A stretch of 44,773 bases of DNA, taken from NCBI GenBank assembly GCA_002393955.1, contig DGSK01000014.1, positions 1-44,773 on the forward strand. The letters are read 5' to 3'. This stretch comes from Lachnospiraceae bacterium UBA4364. Its GTDB lineage: Bacteria > Bacillota > Clostridia > Lachnospirales > Lachnospiraceae. Below, one piece after another: positions 25,693 through 35,043 of this stretch. The translations under genes and the position numbers were made by a program. The first letter of the stretch is position 1; each line of letters begins with the position of its first letter. The notes under the pieces are model-generated. The model was not told the DNA's origin. It saw nothing but the letters and a program-made list of their open reading frames with translations, and made no database searches.

Positions 25693-26568
25693 TTGAAATT
25701 ATCGCAATTCGTAAAAAAATACGGTTTTTTACTGATGGGTGCATTGTGTCTGCTGGTACTGGCGGGCACAATGTCTTTTTTCGTTCCTTTAAAGGCGTAT
25801 GCTACGGATACGGACAATAACGGAACAACTGACGAAAGAACATATGAGGATGAGCCGGGGTCATCGGAAAATCCTTCTGACACTGAAGATTTAAATGTTG
25901 GAAATACCGTTACCGTAGAGTTGAACAACGGAAACGGCTCTATAAACGGTGCATTGCAGATCGTATTCATACTGGCTGGCATAGGGCTTATCCCCATGCT
26001 TTTGCTTACCCTGACATCCTTTACCCGGATAATAATAGTACTGCATTTTACAAGACAGGCACTAAATACCCAGACGGCACCGCCAAATATGGTGCTTGTT
26101 GCACTTGCTATGTTTTTAACTATATATATCATGGCACCTGTATTTACGACTATGTACAATGATGCCATCGTTCCTATGAATAATGGTGACATCACCATAG
26201 AGGAAGCCTATGAGATTGGTGTTAAGCCTTTAAGGACGTATATGTACGGTCAGACAGAGGTAAAGGATGTGTCCGTATTTATGGAAATAGCAGGTGAGAC
26301 AGAGTGGGACGGTGATCCTGATTCCGTGCCCATGCAGGTGCTTATTCCTTCATATATGGTCAGCGAGCTCAGGACTGCTTTTATTATCGGATTTTTAATA
26401 TATGTTCCTTTCCTGGTAATAGATATGGTGGTATCTTCCGTACTCATGAGCATGGGTATGATGATGCTGCCGCCTACAACCATTTCCATGCCGTTTAAAA
26501 TACTGCTTTTCGTGCTGGCAGACGGCTGGAATCTGATAATCGTAAATCTGGTAAAAACATTTTATTAG
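25693..26568 (+). CDS. fliP: Flagellar export gate protein FliP
   Basis: A 291-residue export gate protein. A signal-peptide-like N-terminus (about 1-40) is followed by an acidic stretch and the conserved FliP core: 'LLLTLTSFTRIIIVLHFTRQAL', 'APPNMVLVALAMFLT', 'PSYMVSELRTAFIIGFLIYVPFLVIDMVV' and 'MGMMMLPPTTISMPFKILLFVLADGW'. The frame is open to ATG 25645 within fliO, but that start lacks a ribosome binding site. TTG 25693 is preferred because it yields a clean signal peptide and CAGGGG (25677-25682) is 10 bases upstream. FliP forms a pentamer with FliQ and FliR. Confidence 0.93.
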   Translation: MKLSQFVKKYGFLLMGALCLLVLAGTMSFFVPLKAYATDTDNNGTTDERTYEDEPGSSENPSDTEDLNVGNTVTVELNNGNGSINGALQIVFILAGIGLIPMLLLTLTSFTRIIIVLHFTRQALNTQTAPPNMVLVALAMFLTIYIMAPVFTTMYNDAIVPMNNGDITIEEAYEIGVKPLRTYMYGQTEVKDVSVFMEIAGETEWDGDPDSVPMQVLIPSYMVSELRTAFIIGFLIYVPFLVIDMVVSSVLMSMGMMMLPPTTISMPFKILLFVLADGWNLIIVNLVKTFY

Positions 26569-26580
26569 CGGAGGTGGATA

Positions 26581-26850
26581 ATGACTGTTGCAGACGTAAC
26601 TGAGATCACGAGCAGGCTGATGTATATTGTTATCATAACTGTGGCGCCTCCTCTGCTCATCAGTATGGTGATCGGGCTTCTGGTCAGCATATTTCAGACT
26701 GTCACATCAATACAGGAGCAGACCCTTACTTTCGTTCCAAAGCTCCTTTCTATTTTTTTGGTACTGATAATACTCGGGGGCTGGATGCTGGATAATATGA
26801 CCGGTTTTATGATAGACCTCTGGTCTGATTTTTCGGTATACCTCCACTGA
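26581..26850 (+). CDS. fliQ: Flagellar export gate protein FliQ
   Basis: An 89-residue protein with two membrane helices (about 15-40 and 52-75) and the family pattern 'PPLLISMVIGLLVSIFQTVTSIQEQTLTFVPKL'. It assembles with FliP and FliR into the export gate. A strong site, CGGAGGTG, precedes ATG 26581. Confidence 0.95.
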   Translation: MTVADVTEITSRLMYIVIITVAPPLLISMVIGLLVSIFQTVTSIQEQTLTFVPKLLSIFLVLIILGGWMLDNMTGFMIDLWSDFSVYLH

Positions 26851-26868
26851 GTGCGTTGATTTTCGGAT

Positions 26869-26888
26869 GAATTCCGCTGTTAGAATTC
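26869..26888 (+). other. GAATTC hairpin at the fliR start
   Basis: GAATTC (26869-26874) pairs with GAATTC (26883-26888) around an 8-base loop, ending one base before ATG 26890. There is no Shine-Dalgarno in the 39-base gap. The structure could limit fliR translation or fix its start. Confidence 0.35.
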
Positions 26889-26889
26889 G

Positions 26890-27675
26890 ATGGTAGATTT
26901 TGCATTTCCGCTTGAAGAACTGGAATATTTTTTGCTTATATTTGCCCGTATTACTGCATTTATGTTTACGGCACCTTTTTATTCGCAGAATAACGTGCCG
27001 AGAATGCTTAAGGTGGCCCTTTCAGCATTTATATCATTTCTGTTATACGAGGCCATTATGCCTCATGAATATGTCGTCTACGATACACTTTTAGGGTACA
27101 CGGTCTATATACTTAAAGAAACTGTTACAGGTCTTGTGATAGGTTTTTCTGCCAATGTAGCAATGCAGATTTCGGCTTTCGCAGGTCAGATCGTTGATAC
27201 TGATATAGGTTTTTCCATGTCTGCCCAGATGGATCCGGTTACGCAGCAGAATACAACTGTGACCGGGTATCTTTACCAGTATGTGTTTCTTCTGCTCTTT
27301 ATGGTTACAGGGCTGCACAGGTATCTGCTGCAGGCGCTGGGGGAGACTTTTACACTGATACCCGTGGGAAAGACTGTTTTTGAGCTGCAGGCATTCTATG
27401 ACGGCCTGCTGGGATTTATGGCTGATTACATCATGATAGGCTTCAGGATAGCGCTTCCCGTATTTGCCGTGATACTCATAGTGAACTGTATGCTCGGTGT
27501 GATGGCAAAGATCGCACCGCAGATGAATATGTTTGCGGTGGGAATACAGATAAAAAGCATGGCGGGGCTGATAGTCCTGTATGTGACTGTAAGCATAATG
27601 CCGCATGCAGCGGATATTATATTTCTGCAGATGAAGACAAATATTGCGACTTTTGTAAAGGCAATGATGCCATAG
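26890..27675 (+). CDS. fliR: Flagellar export gate protein FliR
   Basis: A 261-residue polytopic membrane protein, with six or more helices and family segments 'FLLIFARITAFMFTAPFYSQNNVPRMLKVALSAFIS' in part and 'QISAFAGQIVDTDIGFSMSAQMDPVTQQNTTVTG'. It completes the FliP5-Q4-R1 gate. ATG 26890 lacks a recognisable ribosome binding site, in contrast to its neighbours. It is followed 12 bases later by flhB. Confidence 0.94.
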   Translation: MVDFAFPLEELEYFLLIFARITAFMFTAPFYSQNNVPRMLKVALSAFISFLLYEAIMPHEYVVYDTLLGYTVYILKETVTGLVIGFSANVAMQISAFAGQIVDTDIGFSMSAQMDPVTQQNTTVTGYLYQYVFLLLFMVTGLHRYLLQALGETFTLIPVGKTVFELQAFYDGLLGFMADYIMIGFRIALPVFAVILIVNCMLGVMAKIAPQMNMFAVGIQIKSMAGLIVLYVTVSIMPHAADIIFLQMKTNIATFVKAMMP

Positions 27676-27687
27676 AGGAACTGAACA

Positions 27688-28824
27688 ATGCTTAAGTATG
27701 ATCTTCAGTTTTTCGCCCAGGAAGGTCCCGGGGGCGAGAAGACTGAACAGCCTACTTCCAAAAAGCTGGAAGATGCGAGAAAAGAAGGCCAGGTGGCAAA
27801 GAGCCAGGACCTGGCAAGCTCCTTTACGCTTTTGGGACTCTTTATCATGCTTAAGCTGTACACATCTGTCATGGCAGGGCAGATCAGGGATGTGTTCACT
27901 TTTTTTTATAACCGTATGCATTATTTTGTAAGGCTGCCGTCATATGAAAGTGCCACGAAGGCTTACAGTGATGCTATTAGCTATGCCTTGATCAGGATAA
28001 TGCTTATTATCCTGCCGTTTTTGCTCATGGGTCTTGCAATAGCCTTTGTGGCGGATGTTGCCCAGGTAAAATGGAAGCCAACCAGGAAACCGTTAGCGCC
28101 GAAGTTAAGTAAACTGAATCCCATAAACGGAGTGAAGCGCATTTTTTCGGTTTCAAAGCTGGTGGAACTCCTTAAATCTGTATTAAAAATTGCAGTTATG
28201 TTTGCAATCATTTATAATGATTTGGTAGACAGTATATATCTTCTGTATACCGTTTATGATATCCCCGTGATAGAGGCGGTGAAAAAAGCCGGGGATATAC
28301 TTATCAATACGGGACTGAAGATTGCCGCAGTTTTTGTGGTGGTGGCTTTTGCGGATTTCGGCTTCCAGAAATGGAAATTCATGCGTGATATGAGGATGAC
28401 CAAGCAGGAAGTCAAGGAGGAGTACAAGTCCACTGAAGGTGATCCGCAGATTAAGGGCAAGATACGTCAGAGAATGATGCAGGCATCAAGGCGCAGGATG
28501 ATGAACAATCTGCCGCAGGCTGATGTGGTCATCACGAACCCGACGCATTTTGCGGTGGCGATCAAGTACGATAAAAAAGTGGCCGAGGCACCTTTAGTAC
28601 TGGCAAAGGGTGCCGACTATATGGCTCAGAAGATAAAGGAAGCTGCGAGAGAACACAGTATAGAGATAGTTGAAAATAAACCTTTGGCGAGGGCTCTCTA
28701 TGCTAACACCGAAGTGGGGGATGAAATCCCGCCGGAGCTTTATGTACCGGTTGCTGAAATCCTTGCGGCTGTATACCGTGCGGAGGGCAGAGTATCCTCC
28801 AGCGGAGAGATAAAGAATAAATGA
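27688..28824 (+). CDS. flhB: Flagellar export switch protein FlhB
   Basis: A 378-residue protein with four membrane helices (about 35-55, 90-115, 145-165 and 190-215) and a cytoplasmic domain that switches export specificity from rod/hook to filament. The autocleavage motif N-P-T-H starts at residue 284, and the conserved 'GDPQIKGKIRQRMM' linker precedes it. The N-terminus has the 'EKTEQPTSKKLEDARKEGQVAKSQDL' pattern in full. Length is normal. ATG 27688 has AGAGGAA upstream. Confidence 0.97.
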   Translation: MLKYDLQFFAQEGPGGEKTEQPTSKKLEDARKEGQVAKSQDLASSFTLLGLFIMLKLYTSVMAGQIRDVFTFFYNRMHYFVRLPSYESATKAYSDAISYALIRIMLIILPFLLMGLAIAFVADVAQVKWKPTRKPLAPKLSKLNPINGVKRIFSVSKLVELLKSVLKIAVMFAIIYNDLVDSIYLLYTVYDIPVIEAVKKAGDILINTGLKIAAVFVVVAFADFGFQKWKFMRDMRMTKQEVKEEYKSTEGDPQIKGKIRQRMMQASRRRMMNNLPQADVVITNPTHFAVAIKYDKKVAEAPLVLAKGADYMAQKIKEAAREHSIEIVENKPLARALYANTEVGDEIPPELYVPVAEILAAVYRAEGRVSSSGEIKNK

Positions 28825-28907
28825 CCGTTTGGATTTTACGGGCTGTCATTTCGATTATCGGTTTGGAAGACCGGAAGAATATGAGTTTGTAGGAAAATAG
28901 AGAACAG

Positions 28908-30986
28908 ATGGCTGGAGCAGAAGCAAAAAAAGCACCGGGTAAGAGGCTGCTGGCAGGCGGCGACATAGTCGTGGCCGTTTATGTGCTGGCGGCTTTTGTA
29001 ATGATGATAGTCCCAATTCCTTCCTGGATGCTGGACATTCTGCTTGCAGTAAATATGGCAGTAGCATTTTCAGTGCTCTTTTCCGCAATGTTTTCAAAAG
29101 AAGCGCTGGATATGTCGTTTTTCCCGACGCTGCTCCTGTTTACCACGTTATTCAGGATTTCTTTGAATATATCATCTACACGTCTGATCCTTACTACAGG
29201 CAGTCCGGGTAATGTGGTGGAGACCTTCGGACAGTTCGTAGGCGGCGGCGACCTGATAATGGGTATCATAGTTTTTGCCATACTGCTGATAGTACAGTTC
29301 ATGGTCATCAACAAAGGCTCCGAACGTGTTGCTGAAGTAACGGCCAGGTTTACCCTGGATGCCATGCCGGGTAAGCAGATGGCAATAGATGCGGACCTTA
29401 ATACCGGTGCCATAGACGATCAGGAAGCAAAAAGAAGGCGTGACAAGATACAGGAAGAAGCAAGCTTTTTCGGAGCTATGGACGGTGCCGTGAAGTACGT
29501 TAAGGGAGATGCTACCGCAGGTCTTCTTATATCGGCTGTAAATATCGTGGGCGGCATTGCAATGGGGATGCTCCGTATGAATATGCCGTTCCAGGAGGCT
29601 CTCAATACTTATGTGGTGTTGACCATTGGTGACGGACTGGTTTCTGCGATTCCATCACTCCTTATATCTCTTTCTACCGGCGTGCTGGTTACAAAGGGGT
29701 CAAAGGATGCGGATTTCGGAAACGTGCTCTTAAAGCAGCTTTTTGGTCTGCCCAAAGCTATGTACATAGTCGGAGCTGTGCTGATAATGCTCGGCGTAAT
29801 AACTCCGCTGCAGATATTTATCTTTGTGCCGCTTGGTATCGTATTTATCATCATAGGAAAGCGCATGGACAACATGATGAAAAAGGCCAAGGTGGAGGAA
29901 TCCGTGGAACAGGGCGAAGTGGCGGAGGCAGAGGAGATAAGAAAGCCGGAAAATGTTACATCGCTTCTGCAGGTGGATCCCATAGAACTGGAATTCGGCT
30001 ATGGTATCATCCCTCTTGCGGATGCAAGCCAGGGCGGAGATCTTTTAGACAGGGTTGTAATGATAAGACGTCAGGTGGCATTGGAGCTTGGTACGGTGGT
30101 GCCTATCATAAGACTGCGTGACAATATACAGCTCAACCCTAACCAATATATAATCAAGATAAAAGGTATACAGTGCTCAGAGGGCGAGATTCTTTTTGAC
30201 CATTATCTGGCAATGAATCCCGGAAGCGTGGAGGAAGAGATCACAGGTATCCCTACTATAGAGCCGTCTTTCCATCTTCCTGCACTCTGGATCACTGAGG
30301 GACAGAGAGAGAGGGCAGAGTCTTACGGCTATACGGTGGTGGATCCGCCTTCAATAATCGCGACCCATCTGACGGAAGTTATAAAATCCCATATTGCAGA
30401 GCTCCTTACCAGGCAGGATGTACAGTCACTGGTTGATAATCTCAAGGAGTCCAATCCGGCTATTGTGGAGGAACTTACTCCCAAGCTTCTGGGATTAGGA
30501 GAGATACAGAAAGTCCTTCAGAATCTCCTGATGGAAGGCATATCCATAAGGGATCTGCTTACTATATTCGAATCCCTTGCAGACAGGGCGACCACTACCA
30601 GAGATACGGATCTTCTGACAGAATATGTGCGCCAGTCGCTTAAGCGCGCCATTTCAAATAAGTATTTTGCGGGAGAGGATATGGCACAGGTAGTGACTCT
30701 GGATCCCAAGCTTGAGCAGGAGATAATGGGAAGCGTCAAGCAATCCGAACAAGGGGCTTATATCACCCTGGCACCGGACCGCGTAAGGGCGATCATAGAC
30801 AGTACCGGCAAGGCTGTCGAGAAGATGGAGAATCTGGGCAGGAATGCGATAGTGCTTACTTCGCCGGTAGTCCGAATGTATTATAAACGACTTACCGAAG
30901 ATTATTATAAAGATCTGGCAGTTTTGTCGTATAATGAAGTAGAGAGCGATGTTCAGCTTAAGAGCATCGGGATGGTGAGCGCATAA
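28908..30986 (+). CDS. flhA: Flagellar export apparatus protein FlhA
   Basis: A 692-residue protein forming the nonameric export ring. Eight membrane helices lie in the first ~330 residues, with the FHIPEP family segment containing 'DAMPGKQMAIDADLNTG' and 'SFFGAMDGAVKYVKGDA'. A charged linker (about 325-350) leads to the C-terminal chaperone-binding domain. Length and motifs are normal. The 83 bases before it hold no gene; the ribosome binding site is weak. flhF starts one base after its stop. Confidence 0.97.
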   Translation: MAGAEAKKAPGKRLLAGGDIVVAVYVLAAFVMMIVPIPSWMLDILLAVNMAVAFSVLFSAMFSKEALDMSFFPTLLLFTTLFRISLNISSTRLILTTGSPGNVVETFGQFVGGGDLIMGIIVFAILLIVQFMVINKGSERVAEVTARFTLDAMPGKQMAIDADLNTGAIDDQEAKRRRDKIQEEASFFGAMDGAVKYVKGDATAGLLISAVNIVGGIAMGMLRMNMPFQEALNTYVVLTIGDGLVSAIPSLLISLSTGVLVTKGSKDADFGNVLLKQLFGLPKAMYIVGAVLIMLGVITPLQIFIFVPLGIVFIIIGKRMDNMMKKAKVEESVEQGEVAEAEEIRKPENVTSLLQVDPIELEFGYGIIPLADASQGGDLLDRVVMIRRQVALELGTVVPIIRLRDNIQLNPNQYIIKIKGIQCSEGEILFDHYLAMNPGSVEEEITGIPTIEPSFHLPALWITEGQRERAESYGYTVVDPPSIIATHLTEVIKSHIAELLTRQDVQSLVDNLKESNPAIVEELTPKLLGLGEIQKVLQNLLMEGISIRDLLTIFESLADRATTTRDTDLLTEYVRQSLKRAISNKYFAGEDMAQVVTLDPKLEQEIMGSVKQSEQGAYITLAPDRVRAIIDSTGKAVEKMENLGRNAIVLTSPVVRMYYKRLTEDYYKDLAVLSYNEVESDVQLKSIGMVSA

Positions 30987-30987
30987 A

Positions 30988-32298
30988 ATGAACATTATTC
31001 CGTTTATAGGAAAAACAAGGGAGGCTGCTGAAAAAGAAGCTAAAAAGCAGCTTGGTCCCGACATAACGGTGATTTCTTCGGATATAGTCCATGTGAGGCC
31101 TAAGGGCAAGATCTTTGCAAGACGTATGGTCAGGATAAATGTGGCTACGGAGGATGAGTCCGATAAGGAAAAGAAGATCCGTGAGGGGATTGCGTCCATT
31201 GACCGCGCAAGAAAGCGTGCAGAAGTTTCTTCTGTTAATGCCAATGCGGCAAAAAGGGCAGATGCAGGAACCAAACAGGACGATAAGGCAGCAGGGGACG
31301 TGCCCGGTACAGGCAGAGGTGTGTCTTCGGAACCTTCCGCAGGCGGACACAGCAGTGACACGCTGATGGAAGAAAAGCTTGACCATATCGAAAATCTTTT
31401 GCAGCAGAAATTCGGCCGTGATGCGTCAGCAAAAGAGGATGCACAGAAAGATGTGCGTAAGACTGATACAGCTGCGGCTCCTGTTGAGAATGAAAAGAAT
31501 TCCGAGAGAGAGGCTTTCCTTAAGCTTTTATATAAGACACTGGTTGACAATGAGGTAAATGAGACTGTTGCAAACCAGATGGTTGATGAGCTTGAAATGG
31601 ATTCAGCCAAGGAAGTAAAGATGGAACATATCCTTTCGGATATCTACCAGAAGATCATACTTAAATTCGGCAGACCTGAGACAATACAGCCAAACGGAAA
31701 CGAATGCAGGATAATAGTGCTGATAGGACCTACCGGTGTTGGCAAGACTACAACCCTTGCAAAGCTTGCAGCAAATCTTAAGATAAAACAGAAAAAGAAC
31801 ATAGCCCTGTTTACTACGGATACGTACAGGATAAAGGCGGCAGAACAGCTCAGGGCGTATTCCCAGATACTGGAGACACCATTCCATGTTCTCTACAGCA
31901 CGGAGGAAGTGCTTGAAAATCTGGAAATATACAGGGATTACGATTATGTATTTATTGATACCATAGGTCATTCCCACCGGAATGAGGAGCTTAAGAAGAA
32001 TAACCTGGAGCTTGTGTCCGCACTTAAGGAAGTCGGTAATGCAGAGGTTTATCTTGTAGTATCTGCTACTACGAAATATCGGGATCTTGTGGAGGTGGCA
32101 GATGCCTATAAGGAGATAGGGGATTACAGGCTGATCTTTACAAAGCTGGACGAAACAGATGCGCTGGGGAATCTCCTGAATCTCCATATGCATACGGGAG
32201 CCCCCATGAGCTATATAACCAACGGACAGAATGTTCCGGATGATATTGATATATTTGATGCGCAGGAAACGGTAAAAAAATTATTAGGCGGAAATTAA
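30988..32298 (+). CDS. flhF: Flagellar placement GTPase FlhF
   Basis: A 436-residue SRP-type GTPase that sets the position and number of flagella. The basic B-domain (about 1-120) is followed by an NG domain: P-loop GPTGVGKTTT (from about 247), 'TTDTYRIKAAEQLRAYSQIL', and TKLD. The G3 motif is unusual: residues 324-328 read D-T-I-G-H where the family has D-T-A-G-R. An insert rich in Asp and Lys (about 85-165) separates the B and NG domains. The gene ends exactly where flhG begins, so the pair is coupled. Confidence 0.94.
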   Translation: MNIIPFIGKTREAAEKEAKKQLGPDITVISSDIVHVRPKGKIFARRMVRINVATEDESDKEKKIREGIASIDRARKRAEVSSVNANAAKRADAGTKQDDKAAGDVPGTGRGVSSEPSAGGHSSDTLMEEKLDHIENLLQQKFGRDASAKEDAQKDVRKTDTAAAPVENEKNSEREAFLKLLYKTLVDNEVNETVANQMVDELEMDSAKEVKMEHILSDIYQKIILKFGRPETIQPNGNECRIIVLIGPTGVGKTTTLAKLAANLKIKQKKNIALFTTDTYRIKAAEQLRAYSQILETPFHVLYSTEEVLENLEIYRDYDYVFIDTIGHSHRNEELKKNNLELVSALKEVGNAEVYLVVSATTKYRDLVEVADAYKEIGDYRLIFTKLDETDALGNLLNLHMHTGAPMSYITNGQNVPDDIDIFDAQETVKKLLGGN

Positions 32299-33192
32299 AT
32301 GGCAGACCAGGCGGAACAGTTAAGAAATATGGTCAGGGCAAACGGCGGTGCGGCAGCGCAGCGTCCTTTGGCCCGGGTTATAACGGTCACCAGCGGTAAA
32401 GGCGGCGTGGGTAAGTCCAACACGTCCATAAACCTCGCCGTGCAGTTCCAGAATATGGGTAAGCGGGTGATAATCCTTGATGCCGATTTCGGTCTGGCTA
32501 ATATAGAGATAATGTTCGGTACGGTTCCGGAGCACAATCTAAGTGACCTGATCTACCAGAATATGAATATTAAAGATGTCATAACCTGGGGGCCGGGAGG
32601 CGTGGGATTTATCTCGGGTGGGTCCGGCATAGCGGGCCTGTCTAATTTGGGCAGGGAATACTTAACGCTCATAATCAGGAATCTGGCTGAACTCGATGCC
32701 ATAGCGGATGTCATAATAATAGACACGGGTGCAGGAATATCAGATGCGGTGCTGGAGTTCTTAGTTGCAAGCGGTGAGATCATACTTGTGACCACACCGG
32801 AACCCACATCAATAACGGATTCCTATTCGTTACTGAAGGCACTTAACAGACACCCGAGGTTTTCCAAGGAAAATTCAAAGATAAAGGTCATATCGAACAG
32901 GGTGGACAGAATGGCGGACGGTGAGATTCTGTTCAACAAGCTGAACGTGGTCGTAGCCCGCTATTTAGGCGTTCCGCTTGAATATCTGGGAGCGGTCCCG
33001 CAGGATAAGATGCTGGCCGCAGCCGTGATGCAGCAGAAGCCGGTTTCCCTGGCACATCCTAATGCGGAGTCTGCAAAGGCATACAGGATGATCGCTGAGA
33101 AGCTTGAAGGACTTGAAACAACAGGAAATGTAAAGAAGAGAGGGATGGCCGCATTTTTCTCGCATATTGTGGTCAATAAGAAAAACGTATGA
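32299..33192 (+). CDS. flhG: Flagellum number regulator FlhG (MinD-like ATPase)
   Basis: A 297-residue MinD/ParA-type ATPase (YlxH). Residues 3-9 are D-Q-A-E-Q-L-R, the conserved activator helix that stimulates FlhF GTPase. The deviant Walker A is KGGVGKS near residue 35, followed by 'ILDADFGLANIEIMFG' and 'IIIDTGAGISD'. A C-terminal basic segment could be the membrane-targeting helix. ATG 32299 follows the flhF stop directly; the 3' end overlaps the PilZ gene by 4 bases. Confidence 0.95.
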   Translation: MADQAEQLRNMVRANGGAAAQRPLARVITVTSGKGGVGKSNTSINLAVQFQNMGKRVIILDADFGLANIEIMFGTVPEHNLSDLIYQNMNIKDVITWGPGGVGFISGGSGIAGLSNLGREYLTLIIRNLAELDAIADVIIIDTGAGISDAVLEFLVASGEIILVTTPEPTSITDSYSLLKALNRHPRFSKENSKIKVISNRVDRMADGEILFNKLNVVVARYLGVPLEYLGAVPQDKMLAAAVMQQKPVSLAHPNAESAKAYRMIAEKLEGLETTGNVKKRGMAAFFSHIVVNKKNV

Positions 33193-33914
33193 ACATAACA
33201 GATATCATGGAACCCGGCAGGCGTGTGGATATTGAGAAGCTTGGAAACTACGCCGGCAATGACGAACTTAAAAAAATCTCTTACATAACAAAGGTATATG
33301 ATATACCGGACGATGATACGATAGAGATAGTGATGCCAATGGATCATGGCAAGATGATAGTCCTTGACGTGGGGGATGAGTACAAGCTTTTCCTTTATGC
33401 AAAGAAGGGACTCTATTCCTGCGAGACAGAGGTAATAGACAGGCGCAATGATGCGAATGTTTCCGTTGCGGTGCTGGCAATAAACACAGATGTGGTGAAG
33501 GTACAGAGGCGTGAGTTTTTCAGGTTTGACTGCATAATGGGAATGACGGCAAGAGAACTGGATGCGCCTGAAGCTCAGAATTATATGAATACTCATGTGC
33601 TGAATACCTTGGTGGATCCGACGGAAAAGTGCGTTATCATGGATATAAGCGGAGGCGGTATGAAATTTGTATCGGCTGCCCACTTTAAGAAGGGCGGGCT
33701 CGTGCATGTCAGATTCATAATGAATGTCCGCGGTGAGAATAAAAAGTATGATGTAGTAGTACGGCTGCTTTATGTGGATCCCTCAGCTGCAAATCCCAGG
33801 AATACCGAGTACAGGGGAGAATTTCTCTTTCTTGACGGCGGGGATCGGGAAGACATAATTAAGTTTATTTTTGACGAGCAGCGCAAAGCAAGGAGACATC
33901 AGACAGGAAGCTGA
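33189..33914 (+). CDS. YcgR/MotI-like PilZ protein, c-di-GMP brake
   Basis: A 241-residue protein with an N-terminal YcgR-type domain (about 1-95) and a C-terminal PilZ domain. The c-di-GMP-binding signature is intact: R-x-x-x-R in 'QRREFFRFD' (about 105-112) and D-x-S-x-x-G in 'DISGGG' (about 152-157). By homology it slows or stops the flagellar motor when c-di-GMP is high (YcgR, MotI/DgrA). It starts inside the end of flhG and is followed by a 6-bp hairpin (33916-33931). Confidence 0.92.
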   Translation: MNITDIMEPGRRVDIEKLGNYAGNDELKKISYITKVYDIPDDDTIEIVMPMDHGKMIVLDVGDEYKLFLYAKKGLYSCETEVIDRRNDANVSVAVLAINTDVVKVQRREFFRFDCIMGMTARELDAPEAQNYMNTHVLNTLVDPTEKCVIMDISGGGMKFVSAAHFKKGGLVHVRFIMNVRGENKKYDVVVRLLYVDPSAANPRNTEYRGEFLFLDGGDREDIIKFIFDEQRKARRHQTGS

Positions 33915-33915
33915 T

Positions 33916-33931
33916 ATCTGCTTAGGCAGAT
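33916..33931 (+). other. Hairpin between the PilZ gene and cheB
   Basis: ATCTGC-ttag-GCAGAT is a perfect 6-bp stem with a 4-base loop starting 2 bases after the PilZ stop, followed by TCTCTTAATT. It is a weak terminator or attenuator at best and may lower cheBA expression relative to upstream genes. Confidence 0.4.
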
Positions 33932-33971
33932 TCTCTTAATTGGACTTGCAAAATCGGTAGAAAGGGGAAAA

Positions 33972-35042
33972 ATGGCTAAAAAAATTCTGTTTATTGATGA
34001 CTCTGCACTCATGAGAAGAATGCTTTGTGATATAATAAACTCCGACAGCAGATTTCATGTCGAAGCTACCGCAAAGGATGGCCTTGAGGCACTGGAAATC
34101 CTGAAGACAAACAGGTTTGACGGGATAGTGACCGACATAAATATGCCCAGGATGAATGGCCTGGATTTCCTCAGGGAGCTTGAAAAGCTGAAGAGGGATG
34201 AAAGGGTCATGGTGCTTTCTTCGGCGACTGCAGAAGGTGCAAAGACCACCATGGAAGCACTGGAGCTGGGGGCTGTTGATTTCATACAGAAACCGCAGGG
34301 CGCCTTTGTGATGAACAATAAGGAATTTCTCCAGCGCTTTTTTGACACCCTTGAAGCTGTTGTTTATTCAAACAGAGCGTCAAGAACAGTAAAGCATATG
34401 GGAAGTGTGCCGGCTCAGCCGGTGATAAAGACGAATCCTGTAAAATCCGGCCGGGTAGCAGTGGGCACTAAGATAGTAGCTATAGCAAGCTCTACCGGCG
34501 GCCCTAAAGCACTGCAACAGGTTATTCCGAGGATTCCGGCCAATATAGATGCACCTATAGTTCTGGTACAGCATATGCCCGTAGGATTTACCAAGTCCCT
34601 GGCAGACCGGCTGAATTCATCCAGCGAGGTTACCGTTACAGAAGCTGTTGAGGGTGAATTCCTGGAAAAGGGGCATGTGTATATTGCCAGAGCCGGAATG
34701 CATATGAAATGTGAAGATTGTCACGGACGTACGAGGATAGTATATTCTGACGAACCGAACAGGGAGGGAGTAAAGCCCTGTGCCAATTATATGTATGAAT
34801 CCCTTGCGGAGACGAGCTGGCAGACTGTAGTCTGCGTGGTACTTACAGGGATGGGAAAGGATGGCACGGAAGGTATTAAGCGGCTGCATGAAAAGAAGGA
34901 CACATTCATAATTGCAGAAGATGCAAAGGACTGTGTCGTTAACGGGATGCCCGGAAGCATAGTCGCAACAGGTTTGGTGAATCAGGTCGCAGGCCTGGAT
35001 CATATAGCAACAGAAATCCTAACGAAAGTGGGGGTACGATGA
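33972..35042 (+). CDS. cheB: Chemotaxis protein-glutamate methylesterase CheB
   Basis: A 356-residue response regulator-enzyme that removes methyl groups from, and deamidates, chemoreceptors. The receiver domain (1-125) has D9-D10, the phosphorylation site D55 and a lysine in 'FIQKP'. The linker leads to the methylesterase domain with the catalytic Ser in 'IASSTGGPKAL', His in 'LVQHMP' and Asp in 'LTGMGKDGTEG'. ATG 33972 follows AAAGGGG. The partner methyltransferase CheR is not in this window. Confidence 0.96.
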   Translation: MAKKILFIDDSALMRRMLCDIINSDSRFHVEATAKDGLEALEILKTNRFDGIVTDINMPRMNGLDFLRELEKLKRDERVMVLSSATAEGAKTTMEALELGAVDFIQKPQGAFVMNNKEFLQRFFDTLEAVVYSNRASRTVKHMGSVPAQPVIKTNPVKSGRVAVGTKIVAIASSTGGPKALQQVIPRIPANIDAPIVLVQHMPVGFTKSLADRLNSSSEVTVTEAVEGEFLEKGHVYIARAGMHMKCEDCHGRTRIVYSDEPNREGVKPCANYMYESLAETSWQTVVCVVLTGMGKDGTEGIKRLHEKKDTFIIAEDAKDCVVNGMPGSIVATGLVNQVAGLDHIATEILTKVGVR

Positions 35043-35043
35043 A

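Noticed and set aside
27091..27921. A 276-codon minus-strand frame across fliR and flhB
   Set aside because: It is rich in His, Tyr and Cys, crosses two certain genes and matches no family.
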